DNA of 64,000 bases from Streptomyces sp. Edi2 (GTDB taxonomy: Bacteria > Actinomycetota > Actinomycetes > Streptomycetales > Streptomycetaceae). Numbering within the stretch: position 1 is the stretch's first letter; every line of letters starts with the position of its first letter. The stretch is taken from positions 6,411,501 to 6,475,500 of the forward strand of contig NZ_JBEJGX010000003.1 in assembly GCF_040253635.1 (NCBI RefSeq), given 5' to 3'. A model generated the notes under the pieces. The model was not told the origin of the DNA and did no database searches. It saw nothing but the letters and a program-made list of their open reading frames with translations. Shown in pieces: positions 28,677-37,228 of the stretch. Made by a program: the position numbers and the translations under genes.

Positions 28677-30059
28677 GTGACACAGCGCCCGGGTGAGACG
28701 GATGCAAGCGGTGGCAGGGCCAACTGGCGAAAGATTTGGGTGGGTTCAGCGGGGAACATGGTCGAGTGGTTCGACTGGTTCGTCTACTCCAGCTTCGCGG
28801 TGTACTTCGCAGGCTCCTTCTTCCCCGAAGGCAACACCACCGCACAACTGTTCAATACCATGGCCATCTTCGCCGTCGGCTTCATCATGCGCCCCATCGG
28901 CGGCTGGCTGCTGGGCCGGATCGGTGACCGGCGGGGACGGAAAGCCGCACTGACGCTCACCGTCACCCTGATGTCCGCGTCCGCGATTCTCATCGCCCTC
29001 GCGCCGACCTACGCGGTCGCCGGCTACGGCGGGGTGGCTGTCCTGCTGATTGCCCGCCTCCTTCAGGGCCTGTCCGTCGGCGGCGAGTACGCGGCGAGCG
29101 CGACCTATCTCACCGAGGCGTCCGCGGAGGGCAAGCGCGGCTTTGCCTCCAGCTTCCAGTACGTGTCCATGACCGCGGGCCAGCTGATCGGGCTGGCGCT
29201 GCAGATCGTCCTGCAGAACACCCTGTCGGACGAGGCGCTGCACGGCTGGGGCTGGCGCATCCCGTTCATCATCGGCGCCCTGGGCGCGGCCGTCGTCTTC
29301 TACCTGCGACGGAACATGCTGGAGACCGAGGTCTTCAACGAGGCAGGCGAGACGGTCGGCGGCGACGCGGGCCACGACGGGGCCGGGCGCGGCACCCTCA
29401 AGGCACTGTGGCAGCACAAGCGCGAGGCGTTCCTGGTCGTCGCCCTGACGATGGGGGGCACCGTCGCCTACTACACGTACACGACATACCTGACCAAGTA
29501 CCTGTCGGGGACCGCGGGCCTGCCCAAACAGACCGCGACCCTGGTCAGCTTCTGTGCGCTGTTCGTGTTCATGTGCCTCCAGCCGCTCGCCGGGGCGCTC
29601 TCGGACCGGATCGGCCGGCGTCCGCTGCTGATCACCTTCGCGGTCGGCGGCACCTTCCTGACCGTGCCGATCATGTCACTGCTCAAGTACGCCGGCAGCT
29701 TCTGGCCGGCCCTCGGCCTGGCCCTGCTCGCCCTGGTGATCGTCACCGGCTACACCTCGATCAACGCCTGTGTGAAGGCCGAGCTGTTCCCCACCGGCAT
29801 CCGGTCCCTCGGCGTCGCTCTCCCGTACGCCATTGCCAACGCGCTCTTCGGCGGCACCGCCGAGCCGCTGGCACTGCGGCTGAAGCAGTCGGGCATCGAG
29901 TCGACCTTCCCCTGGTACGTCGCCGGCTGCGCCGCCGTCTCGCTGATCGTCTACCTCACGATGCGCGAGACCCGCACCATCGACCTGCACCGGGTCGGCC
30001 AGCAGGACGAGGACACGGGAGCCGGCCGGGCGCGGGTGGGGGAGCCCGTCGCCGACTGA
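28677..30059 (+). CDS. MFS transporter, metabolite:H+ symporter (alpha-ketoglutarate permease-like)
   Basis: 460 aa, 12 membrane segments. The start region (NMVEWFDWFVYSSFAVYFAG) and loop 2-3 motif (GGWLLGRIGDRRGRKAAL) are those of the MHS family (KgtP, ProP, ShiA). RLLQGLSVGGEYAASATYL and LFPTGIRSLGVALPYAI also fit. Substrate likely a dicarboxylate, osmolyte or related acid. GTG 28677 has GAGGAGG upstream. Single-gene unit. Confidence 0.9.
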   Translation: MTQRPGETDASGGRANWRKIWVGSAGNMVEWFDWFVYSSFAVYFAGSFFPEGNTTAQLFNTMAIFAVGFIMRPIGGWLLGRIGDRRGRKAALTLTVTLMSASAILIALAPTYAVAGYGGVAVLLIARLLQGLSVGGEYAASATYLTEASAEGKRGFASSFQYVSMTAGQLIGLALQIVLQNTLSDEALHGWGWRIPFIIGALGAAVVFYLRRNMLETEVFNEAGETVGGDAGHDGAGRGTLKALWQHKREAFLVVALTMGGTVAYYTYTTYLTKYLSGTAGLPKQTATLVSFCALFVFMCLQPLAGALSDRIGRRPLLITFAVGGTFLTVPIMSLLKYAGSFWPALGLALLALVIVTGYTSINACVKAELFPTGIRSLGVALPYAIANALFGGTAEPLALRLKQSGIESTFPWYVAGCAAVSLIVYLTMRETRTIDLHRVGQQDEDTGAGRARVGEPVAD

Positions 30060-30118
30060 GTCGCCGGGTGAGTCGCCGCCTGAGGGGCGTCCGCCCTGGA
30101 CCGGGGCGTCCGTCCTGG

Positions 30119-30159
30119 CCGGAACCGGCCTTCCCCGCCCGCGGCAGGGCCGGTTCCGG
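30119..30159 (+). terminator. Terminator after MFS gene
   Basis: CCGGAACCGGCC (30119-30130) pairs perfectly with GGCCGGTTCCGG (30148-30159). Confidence 0.75.
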
Positions 30160-30196
30160 GATAGGCGCCCGGTGCCCCGGCTGGTTGGCTGGCGGT

Positions 30197-31609
30197 ATGA
30201 AGATCACGAGACAGTTATGCCTGCCGCTGTTGCTGACCGGCCTGCTGGCCTCGGCCGTGGCGGCCCCGGCCACGGCCACGGCCCGGACGGGCGGGGCGCA
30301 CCCGGCCACGGCGCCTCCGGCGGCGGTGCGCACGGTCACGGTGCGCCCGGCCGCCGACGACATCCGGGCCAGGATCGCGGCCGTACCCGGGATGCGGGTG
30401 GTCAAGGAGAACCCCGCCCCGGCCGGCTACCGCTCCTTCGCGCTGCTCTACCGCCAGCCCGTCGACCACCGGCACCCCGGCAGGGGCAGCTTCGAGCAGC
30501 GGCTGTCGCTGCTCCACCGGTCCACCGCCCGGCCGATGGTGCTCTACACCGGCGGTTACGACCTCAACACCGAGGACCCCGGATTCCGTGCCGAGCCGAC
30601 CAAGATCGTGGACGGCAACCAGATCAGCGTCGAGCAGCGGTACTTCGGCACGTCCCGCCCCCGCATCGCCGACTGGTCGAAACTCGACATCTGGCAGGCG
30701 GCCAGTGATCACCACCGGCTGATCCAGGCCCTCAAGCCGGTCTACCGCGCCGCCTGGATCTCCACCGGCGGCAGCAAGGGCGGGATGGCCACCGTCTACC
30801 ACCGGCGTTTCTACCCGCACGATGTGGCCGGCTCCGTCGCTTACTCGGCGCCCGACAACACCGACGACCGGGACGACACCGCCGAGGACCGCTTCCTCCG
30901 GCGGGTGGGCACGCCCGCCTGCCGGAGCGCGCTCACGGCGGTGCAGCGCGCGATGCTGGGGTCCCGGCGTGCGGAGATGGCGGGCCGCCTCGCCCGCTGG
31001 TCCGCAGGCCAGGGCGACACGTTCCACACCATCGGCAGCGCCGACCGCGCCCTGGAACTCACCGTGCTGGAGCTGCCCATGCTCTTCTGGATGCAGCAGG
31101 GAGAGACGGACGGCTGCGGCGCGATCCCCCGGCCCTCGGCCGACGGCGACGCGCTGCTCACCTGGTTCGCCGGCACGACCATGCTCCCGGCCTTCACCGA
31201 CCGTGGCCTGGCCGCCATGACCGCGTCCTACTACCAGTTGGGCACCCAGCTCGGCTATGTGTCGTTTGCTGCCCCGCAGCTCGCCGGATTGCTGCGCTAC
31301 CCCGGCATCCAGGAGATGCGCACCTATCTGCCGCGCAGCATTCCGCTGCGTTTCCAGCCGGACGCCATGCCCGACATCGACCGCTGGGTACGGCACCACG
31401 GCAGCGAGCTGCTGTTCGTGTACGGCGAGATGGATCCCGCCCGGGCCGAGCCCTTCCGTACGGGCAAGGGCAGCCGGGACGCGCACGTCTACCTGGCCCC
31501 GCACACCAGCCACGTCGTGAGCATCGGGAAGCTGGCGCCCCGGGACCGCGCCCGGGCCACCGCCGCGCTCCGGCGCTGGGCGGCGGTGGACAGTCCGACC
31601 GAATGGTGA
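30197..31609 (+). CDS. Secreted S28-type serine aminopeptidase
   Basis: 470 aa. Sec signal peptide (MKITRQLCLPLLLTGLLASA) then an alpha/beta-hydrolase fold: oxyanion region PMVLYTGGYDLN, the line VEQRYFGTSRP, nucleophile Ser in STGGSKGGMATVYHRRF, Asp in FVYGEMDPARAEP, His in LAPHTSHVVSIG. This matches streptomycete tripeptidyl aminopeptidases of the S28 family. ATG 30197 has no clear RBS; TTGGCT 6 bases upstream may indicate leaderless expression. Confidence 0.9.
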   Translation: MKITRQLCLPLLLTGLLASAVAAPATATARTGGAHPATAPPAAVRTVTVRPAADDIRARIAAVPGMRVVKENPAPAGYRSFALLYRQPVDHRHPGRGSFEQRLSLLHRSTARPMVLYTGGYDLNTEDPGFRAEPTKIVDGNQISVEQRYFGTSRPRIADWSKLDIWQAASDHHRLIQALKPVYRAAWISTGGSKGGMATVYHRRFYPHDVAGSVAYSAPDNTDDRDDTAEDRFLRRVGTPACRSALTAVQRAMLGSRRAEMAGRLARWSAGQGDTFHTIGSADRALELTVLELPMLFWMQQGETDGCGAIPRPSADGDALLTWFAGTTMLPAFTDRGLAAMTASYYQLGTQLGYVSFAAPQLAGLLRYPGIQEMRTYLPRSIPLRFQPDAMPDIDRWVRHHGSELLFVYGEMDPARAEPFRTGKGSRDAHVYLAPHTSHVVSIGKLAPRDRARATAALRRWAAVDSPTEW

Positions 31610-31641
31610 GACTGCCACGTGTCCGGTCCGGGCGTGTGGCA

Positions 31642-31702
31642 CACTGCGGACCGTGCTCTCGTTCGCCATGATTATTGGCAGCAGGCGCGCCGGTCCGCAG
31701 TG
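31642..31702 (+). promoter_or_regulatory. 11-bp inverted repeat spanning the cimA leader ORF
   Basis: CACTGCGGACC (31642-31652) is the exact reverse complement of GGTCCGCAGTG (31692-31702). The left arm ends right before the leader GTG; the right arm covers the leader stop. If in RNA it would sequester the leader ORF; if transcription starts at the GTG only the DNA has it, since CACACT (31640-31645) would then be the -10. Confidence 0.6.
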
Positions 31703-31703
31703 A
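31653..31703 (+). CDS. cimA leader peptide with Ile-Ile codons
   Basis: GTG-started ORF encoding MLSFAMIIGSRRAGPQ (16 codons); an alternative ATG at 31668 gives MIIGSRRAGPQ. The two adjacent ATT isoleucine codons are rare in this genome. It precedes a rho-independent terminator and cimA, whose pathway makes isoleucine, so an isoleucine-sensing attenuator is the simplest reading. CACACT 7 bases before the GTG suggests a leaderless transcript. Confidence 0.7.
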   Translation: MLSFAMIIGSRRAGPQ

Positions 31704-31760
31704 CCGCCCCGTACGAACCGAGTACGGCGCGGCCATCGTCGTCCCAGACCCGCGCGCAGA

Positions 31761-31786
31761 CCTCTCGCACCCGCGAGAGGTTTTTT
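31761..31786 (+). terminator. cimA attenuator terminator
   Basis: CCTCTCGC (31761-31768), 4-base loop, GCGAGAGG (31773-31780), then six T. Rare full T-tract for this genome, located 58 bases after the leader stop and 106 bases before cimA. A competing stem CCGTAC/GTACGG (31709-31727) lies between. Confidence 0.88.
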
Positions 31787-31891
31787 CGTTTCCGGACCAC
31801 ACCGCACCGGAGGCGCAGCGCGAGGGACCATGGAGGGACGGTGGAACCGGTCATTCCGGTAGACCGAGATCCCGACAGGAGCCAGACCAGC

Positions 31892-33595
31892 ATGACGGAT
31901 GCACATTCCCACCCGTCTCCCGCCACCACCCCGGCCGGAGCCGCTGCGCGGCGCACCTCCCCGAACCCGGTGCACGCCACCCTCCCCGCCGACGCGGTGC
32001 CCGACGACTTCCACGTCTTCGACACCACGCTCCGCGACGGTGCGCAGCGCGAGGGCATCAACCTCACCGTCGCCGACAAGCTGACCATCGCCCGGCACCT
32101 CGACGACTTCGGTGTGGGCTTCATCGAGGGCGGCTGGCCGGGCGCCAACCCGCGGGACACCGAGTTCTTCGAGCGGGCCCGTACGGAGATCGGCTTCCGG
32201 CACGCGCAGCTGGTCGCGTTCGGCGCCACCCGCAAGGCGGGCGTCCGCGTCGAGGACGATCCGCAGGTCGCCGGGCTCCTGGCGTCCCAGGCGCCGGTCA
32301 TCACGCTGGTCGCCAAGTCCCATGTCGGGCATGTGGAGCTGGCGCTGCGGACCACGCCGCAGGAGAACCTGGCGATGGTCAGGGACACCGTCGCCTACCT
32401 GCGCGACCAGGGCCGCCGGGTCTTCCTCGACTGTGAGCACTTCTTCGACGGCTATGCGCTGGACCCGGTGTACGCAAAGGAGGTCGTGCGCACCGCGAGC
32501 GAGGCCGGTGCCGATGTCGTGGTGCTCTGCGACACCAACGGCGGCATGCTTCCGGCGCAGGTCACCGCCGTCGTACGGACCGTCTTCGCGGACACCGGCG
32601 CGCGCCTGGGCATCCACGCCCAGGACGACACCGGCTGCGCGGTCGCCAACACCCTGGCCGCGGTGGACGCGGGCGCCACCCACGTCCAGTGCACCGCCAA
32701 CGGGTACGGCGAGCGGGTCGGCAACTCCAACCTCTTCCCGGTCGTTGCCGCCCTGGAGCTCAAGTACGGACGCCCGGTGCTGCCCGAGGGCAAGCTCGCC
32801 GAGACCACCCGGATCTCGCACGCCATCGCCGAGGTCGTCAACCTCACGCCCTCCACCCACCAGCCCTATGTCGGTGTCTCCGCCTTCGCCCACAAGGCCG
32901 GGCTGCACGCCTCCGCGATCAAGGTCGACCCGGACCTCTACCAGCACATCGACCCGGCGCTGGTCGGCAACACCATGCGGATGCTGGTCTCCGACATGGC
33001 CGGGCGGGCGTCCATCGAGCTCAAGGGCAAGGAGCTCGGCGTCGACCTCGGCGACGACCGCGAGCTGGTCGGCCGGGTCGTCGAGCGGGTCAAGGAGCGG
33101 GAGCTGGCGGGCTACACCTACGAGGCCGCCGACGCCTCCTTCGAGTTGCTGCTGCGCGAGGAGCTGCAGCGGGCGGCGGGCGGCCGGCCGCGCAGCTACT
33201 TCACGGTCGAGTCCTGGCGCGCGATCGTCGAGGACCGCCCGGACGGTACGCACGCCAACGAGGCGACCGTGAAGCTGTGGGCCAAGGGCGAGCGGATCGT
33301 CACCACCGCCGAGGGCAACGGCCCGGTCAACGCCCTGGACCGGGCGCTGAAGGTGGGCCTGGAGCGGATCTATCCGCAGCTGGCCCATATGGAGCTGGTG
33401 GACTACAAGGTCCGCATCCTGGAGGGCGCCCTGGGCACCGGCTCGATCACCCGGGTGCTGGTCTCCACCAGCGACGGCCGGGGCGAGTGGTCCACGGTCG
33501 GCGTCGCGGAGAACGTCATCGCCGCCTCCTGGCAGGCGCTGGACGATGCGTACGCCTACGGGCTGCTGCGGGCCGGGGTCGAGCCGCAGGAGTGA
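31892..33595 (+). CDS. cimA: (R)-citramalate synthase
   Basis: 567 aa, DRE-TIM metallolyase with a C-terminal LeuA-type regulatory domain. Catalytic motif FDTTLRDGAQREGINLT near residue 40; HAQDDTGCAVANTLAAVDAG and the metal-site HVQCTANGYGERVGNSNL follow; the allosteric domain starts near residue 415. Condenses pyruvate and acetyl-CoA for threonine-independent isoleucine synthesis. ATG 31892 has AGGAG 10 bases upstream. The family also contains 2-isopropylmalate synthases, but length and motifs fit CimA. Confidence 0.95.
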   Translation: MTDAHSHPSPATTPAGAAARRTSPNPVHATLPADAVPDDFHVFDTTLRDGAQREGINLTVADKLTIARHLDDFGVGFIEGGWPGANPRDTEFFERARTEIGFRHAQLVAFGATRKAGVRVEDDPQVAGLLASQAPVITLVAKSHVGHVELALRTTPQENLAMVRDTVAYLRDQGRRVFLDCEHFFDGYALDPVYAKEVVRTASEAGADVVVLCDTNGGMLPAQVTAVVRTVFADTGARLGIHAQDDTGCAVANTLAAVDAGATHVQCTANGYGERVGNSNLFPVVAALELKYGRPVLPEGKLAETTRISHAIAEVVNLTPSTHQPYVGVSAFAHKAGLHASAIKVDPDLYQHIDPALVGNTMRMLVSDMAGRASIELKGKELGVDLGDDRELVGRVVERVKERELAGYTYEAADASFELLLREELQRAAGGRPRSYFTVESWRAIVEDRPDGTHANEATVKLWAKGERIVTTAEGNGPVNALDRALKVGLERIYPQLAHMELVDYKVRILEGALGTGSITRVLVSTSDGRGEWSTVGVAENVIAASWQALDDAYAYGLLRAGVEPQE

Positions 33596-33610
33596 GCGCC
33601 GCGGCAGCGG

Positions 33611-33669
33611 CACGACCGCGGCCCCGCACGACCCTCGGGGGAGAGGGGTGGTGCGGGGCCGCGGTCGTG
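33611..33669. terminator. Bidirectional terminator between cimA and yceI gene
   Basis: CACGACCGCGGCCCCGCAC (33611-33629) and GTGCGGGGCCGCGGTCGTG (33651-33669) form a perfect 19-bp stem between convergent genes. Confidence 0.9.
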
Positions 33670-33685
33670 TGGCGGGCCATGCGGG

Positions 33686-34327
33686 TCAGGCCTGCGGGGC
33701 GGCCTTGACGGCGGAGATGTCGAAGAGGAGCTTGACCTTGTCGCTGACCATCACCCCGCCGGTCTCCAGTGCGGCGTTCCAGGTCAGGCCCCAGTCGGAG
33801 CGCAGGATCTCGGCGCTGCCCTCGAAGCCCACCCGCTCGGCGCCGTAGACGTCGGTGGCCGCGCCGTGGAACTCCAGGTCGATGGTGAGCGGCCTGGTGA
33901 CGTCGCGGAGGGTGAGATCGCCGGTGATGCGGTAGCGGTCACCGGACACCTGCTCGGCGGCGGTGCTGCGGAAGGTCATCAGCGGGAAGGTCTCGGCGTC
34001 GAAGAAGTCGGCGCTGCGCAGGTGGCCGTCGCGGTCCGCGATCCCGGTGTCGATGCCGGCGATCTTGACGTCGAGGGACGCGGTGGAGAGGGACGGGTCG
34101 GCGCCGTCGAGGTGGAGCGTGCCCTCGTAGTCGCCGAAGGTGCCGCGGACGTTGGTGACCATGGCGTGCCGGACGGTGAAGCCGATGCTGCTGTGGGCCG
34201 GGTCGATGGTGTAGTCGCCGGTCAGCGCCGCGAGCGCGGGGTCGGCGTCGAGGACGGCAGCACTGGTGGCGGCGGGGGCGGTGGTGTCGCCGGTGTCGGC
34301 GGTGCGCTTGCGGTGGAACAGAGCCAT
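33686..34327 (-). CDS. YceI family protein
   Basis: 213 aa. YceI lipocalin-like barrel from about residue 38: YTIDPAHSSIGFTVRHAMVT, VRGTFGDYEGTLHLD, FPLMTFRST, LTLRDVTRPLTIDLEF, FDISAVKA. Binds isoprenoid-type ligands in known members. The N-terminal 35 aa are charged with no signal peptide, so the protein looks cytoplasmic. ATG 34327 follows GAGGAGGAGCC. Confidence 0.93.
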   Translation of the reverse strand: MALFHRKRTADTGDTTAPAATSAAVLDADPALAALTGDYTIDPAHSSIGFTVRHAMVTNVRGTFGDYEGTLHLDGADPSLSTASLDVKIAGIDTGIADRDGHLRSADFFDAETFPLMTFRSTAAEQVSGDRYRITGDLTLRDVTRPLTIDLEFHGAATDVYGAERVGFEGSAEILRSDWGLTWNAALETGGVMVSDKVKLLFDISAVKAAPQA

Positions 34328-34370
34328 GGCTCCTCCTCGAAGACGGCGCACCGGCTCGGTGCGCAGATTT

Positions 34371-34422
34371 GTTTAAGCTTCAACGAGATTCACCGTAGCG
34401 CCATCTGGTTCAACATTCAACC
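34371..34422. promoter_or_regulatory. MarR-type operator-like palindromes upstream of yceI gene
   Basis: GTTTAAGCTTCAAC (34371-34384) is a 14-base palindrome with one mismatched pair. GGTTCAACATTCAACC (34407-34422) is a second, looser one (12 of 16 symmetric). Three TTCAAC units occur in ~45 bases in an AT-rich patch. Such sites are typical of MarR regulators, but no marR gene lies nearby. Confidence 0.55.
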
Positions 34423-34568
34423 TCTCTGGATGGGCGGGCTCCGCCGAGCGGGTGGCGGGCGGCGTTGCGGCGCGGTCATTGCCGCCCTCCGGCGGTGCGT
34501 GCTAGACCATCGGGAACTCCCAAGTGCGCAGCGCCACCCTCCAGTTGACGCCATGGAGAGGACCGACC

Positions 34569-37010
34569 GTGCCGCCTTTCCCCGCCACGCCCGTCTGGTC
34601 ACGCCGAGGATTCCTCGCCACCGCCACTGCCGCCGCCACGGCGAGCGCGCTCGGCCTCACCGCCCACCCCGCCGCGGCCGGCCCCGGTCCGGCCATCGCT
34701 CCCGGGGACGAGTTCGCCACCCTCCGCGCCCGCTGGTGCGAGCTCACCCTCGGCAGCGGCTTCGACCCCGCCGCCCCGCCGTACGCCGCCGCCCTCCAGG
34801 AGACCGGCACCCTCGCCGACGCCTTCCGGGCGAGCATGCGGCCGGCCGCCACCTCCCTCTGGCCGGACTGCCGCTACGATCCGCCGTCCGGCATCACCCA
34901 GAGCTACAGCCGGCTCGCCACCATGGCCCAGGCCTACGCCCAGCCCGGCACCGGCCGCACCGGCGACCCCGGCCTCGCCACCGCCCTGCTCACCGGCCTC
35001 GACCACCTCGAAGCCACCGTCTACAACACCGCCACCACCCGCTACGGCAACTGGTGGGAGTGGCAGATCGGCAGCCCCAGACTCCTCCTCGACACCCTCG
35101 CGATCCTTGGTCAGCACCTGCCCGACGGCGGCCTCGACGACGCGCTGCGCGAGCGCTGCCTGGCCGCCGTCGACCACTTCGTCCCGGACGTCCTGCTCGG
35201 CGACTACACCGGGACCAGCACCGGCGCCAACCGCGTCGACCTGTGCCGGGTGGTCGCGCTGCGCGGCATCCTCGGCCGCGCCCCCGCCAAGACCGCCCTG
35301 GCCCGCGACGCCCTCTCGCCGGTCTTCCCCTACGTCACCCGGGGCGACGGCCTCTACGCCGACGGCTCCTTCGTCCAGCACACATGGGTCGCCTACTCCG
35401 GCACCTACGGCTATGTCCTGCTGGACGGCCTGGGCCGGCTGTTCACCCTGCTCGGCGGCTCGTCCTGGCAGGTCACCGACCCGGCCCGGCAGATCGTCCT
35501 CGACAGCGTCGAGCGGGCCTGGGCCCCGCTGCTCCACAACGGCCTGATGATGGACAGCGTCAACGGGCGCGCCGTCAGCCGCGGCTATCTCCGCAGCGAC
35601 GAGCGGCACATTCTGCGCAGCGACCACTACCACGGCCATGCGCTGATCGCCGCCATCGCGCTGCTCGCCCAGGCCGCGAGCAGCGCCGAGCGGGACCGCT
35701 GGCACGCCATGATCAAGGGCTGGACCGTCCGGGACCGCACCCTGCCCGTCCTCACCGACCGGCAGTACCCGGTCGCCGACCTCGCCCGGCTCGCGAAGAT
35801 TGCCGACGGCCCCGCGGCCGCCGCCCCCGAACCCGTCGGCCACCGGCTCTTCCCCGCCATGGACCGTGCCGTGCACCGCCGCCCCGGGTGGGCCGCCGGC
35901 CTGGCCATGGCCTCCGACCGCATCACGTACTACGAGAACGGCAACGGCGAGAACCCGCGCGGCTGGCACACCGGCGCCGGCATGCTCTATTGGTGGGGCG
36001 CCGACTTCGGGGGCGACCAGTACACCGACGCCTTCTGGCCCACCGTCGACCCCTACCGGCTCCCCGGCACGACCGTGTCCACCCGGCGGCTCGCCGACAA
36101 CGAGGGCGGCGGCTGGGGCGAGCCCAAGCCCGCCGCGCGCTGGGTCGGCGGCACCACCGACGGGGAGTTCGCCGCGATCGGCCAGGACCTGCGCGGCCTG
36201 TCCTCGACCCTCACCGCCAGGAAATCCTGGTTCGCGCTCGCGGACTGCCTGGTCTGCCTGGGCGCCGGCATCACCGCCCGCGACGGAGTACCGGCCGAGA
36301 CCGTCGTCGACAACCGCTGCCTGGGCGAACGGGGCACCGCCGCGCTCACCGTCGACGGCGTACGCCGGCCCGGCACGCTAGGCGTGACCACCTCCTTCCG
36401 CCGCGCCCACTGGGTCCACCTCGCCGGACACGGCGGCTACGTCTTCCCCGGCGGCGCGCCCCTCGAGGTGCTGCGCGAGGCCCGCACCGGCTCCTGGCAC
36501 GACATCAACACGACCTCGTCCACCGAGCCGTTCACCCGCCGCTACCTCACCCTCTGGCAGGACCACGGCACCGACCCGACCGACGCCCGCTACGCCTACC
36601 TGCTCATGCCGGGCGCCACCGCCCGCACCCTCGCCGCCAGGGCCGCCGACCGGCGCTGGCTGACCGTGCTCGCCAACGACGCAGGCCGCCAGGCGATCGC
36701 CGTCGACCCGCTCGGCGTAACGGCCGCCAACTTCTGGCGGGCCGGCCGCGCGGGGCCGCTCACCAGCAGCGGCCCCGCGAGCGTGCTGGTGCGTGAGCGC
36801 CACGGGCGGCGGCGGCCGACCGCGCTGCTGTGCCTCGCCGCCCCGGAGCGCACCGGCGACCCGCTGGAAATCACCTGGTCACGGCCGGTGCGCGCGGTGC
36901 TCGCCCACGACCCGGCGATCGAGGTGCTGACCACCGGGCGCGCCCTGCGGCTGCGCTTGACGCCCGGCACGAGCTGCGCCACCCACACCTGCACGGTGCA
37001 GCTGGGCTGA
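34569..37010 (+). CDS. Tat-exported polysaccharide lyase family 8 (hyaluronate/chondroitin/xanthan lyase type)
   Basis: 813 aa. Tat signal VWSRRGFLATATAAATASAL, then the (alpha/alpha) toroid: RYGNWWEWQIGSPRLLLDTL, TGTSTGANRVDLC (catalytic Asn region), DGSFVQHTWVAYSGTYGYVL (His and Tyr), GRAVSRGYLRSDERH (Arg); then beta-sandwich domains (YENGNGENPRGWHTGAGMLY, WARMINUS-type WGEPKP segment). Cleaves uronic-acid polysaccharides by beta-elimination outside the cell. GTG 34569 has GGAGAGG 8 bases upstream; the earlier in-frame start at 34524 would lengthen the signal unnecessarily. Exact substrate cannot be told. Confidence 0.92.
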   Translation: MPPFPATPVWSRRGFLATATAAATASALGLTAHPAAAGPGPAIAPGDEFATLRARWCELTLGSGFDPAAPPYAAALQETGTLADAFRASMRPAATSLWPDCRYDPPSGITQSYSRLATMAQAYAQPGTGRTGDPGLATALLTGLDHLEATVYNTATTRYGNWWEWQIGSPRLLLDTLAILGQHLPDGGLDDALRERCLAAVDHFVPDVLLGDYTGTSTGANRVDLCRVVALRGILGRAPAKTALARDALSPVFPYVTRGDGLYADGSFVQHTWVAYSGTYGYVLLDGLGRLFTLLGGSSWQVTDPARQIVLDSVERAWAPLLHNGLMMDSVNGRAVSRGYLRSDERHILRSDHYHGHALIAAIALLAQAASSAERDRWHAMIKGWTVRDRTLPVLTDRQYPVADLARLAKIADGPAAAAPEPVGHRLFPAMDRAVHRRPGWAAGLAMASDRITYYENGNGENPRGWHTGAGMLYWWGADFGGDQYTDAFWPTVDPYRLPGTTVSTRRLADNEGGGWGEPKPAARWVGGTTDGEFAAIGQDLRGLSSTLTARKSWFALADCLVCLGAGITARDGVPAETVVDNRCLGERGTAALTVDGVRRPGTLGVTTSFRRAHWVHLAGHGGYVFPGGAPLEVLREARTGSWHDINTTSSTEPFTRRYLTLWQDHGTDPTDARYAYLLMPGATARTLAARAADRRWLTVLANDAGRQAIAVDPLGVTAANFWRAGRAGPLTSSGPASVLVRERHGRRRPTALLCLAAPERTGDPLEITWSRPVRAVLAHDPAIEVLTTGRALRLRLTPGTSCATHTCTVQLG

Positions 37011-37216
37011 CCGACGCCGGGGACTTGGCCGATCAACCGGTCACCACAACATCGCTACCCTCCGGTTTGTGGGCCTCATACAGACGCGGGGAAGCGCCGC
37101 CACCCGAACGGAGGCCGGGACGCGGGGCCCGTACAGCACGGTTCTGTACTGCCTGCCCACCAAATCGCGTGCGACGTTGTACGAAACCGACATCGGTGCG
37201 GGGCGCCTCGCACACG

Positions 37217-37228
37217 TACCGTCGAGGC
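37217..37228 (+). promoter_or_regulatory. -10-like TACCGT before accB
   Basis: TACCGT (37217-37222) stands 6 bases before ATG 37229, consistent with leaderless transcription, though GAGG just before the ATG could also aid initiation. Confidence 0.35.

Noticed and set aside
30215..33613. 1132-aa minus-strand ORF across the S28 peptidase and cimA
   Set aside because: Antisense to two well-identified genes and their intergenic attenuator; low-complexity residues, no domain.
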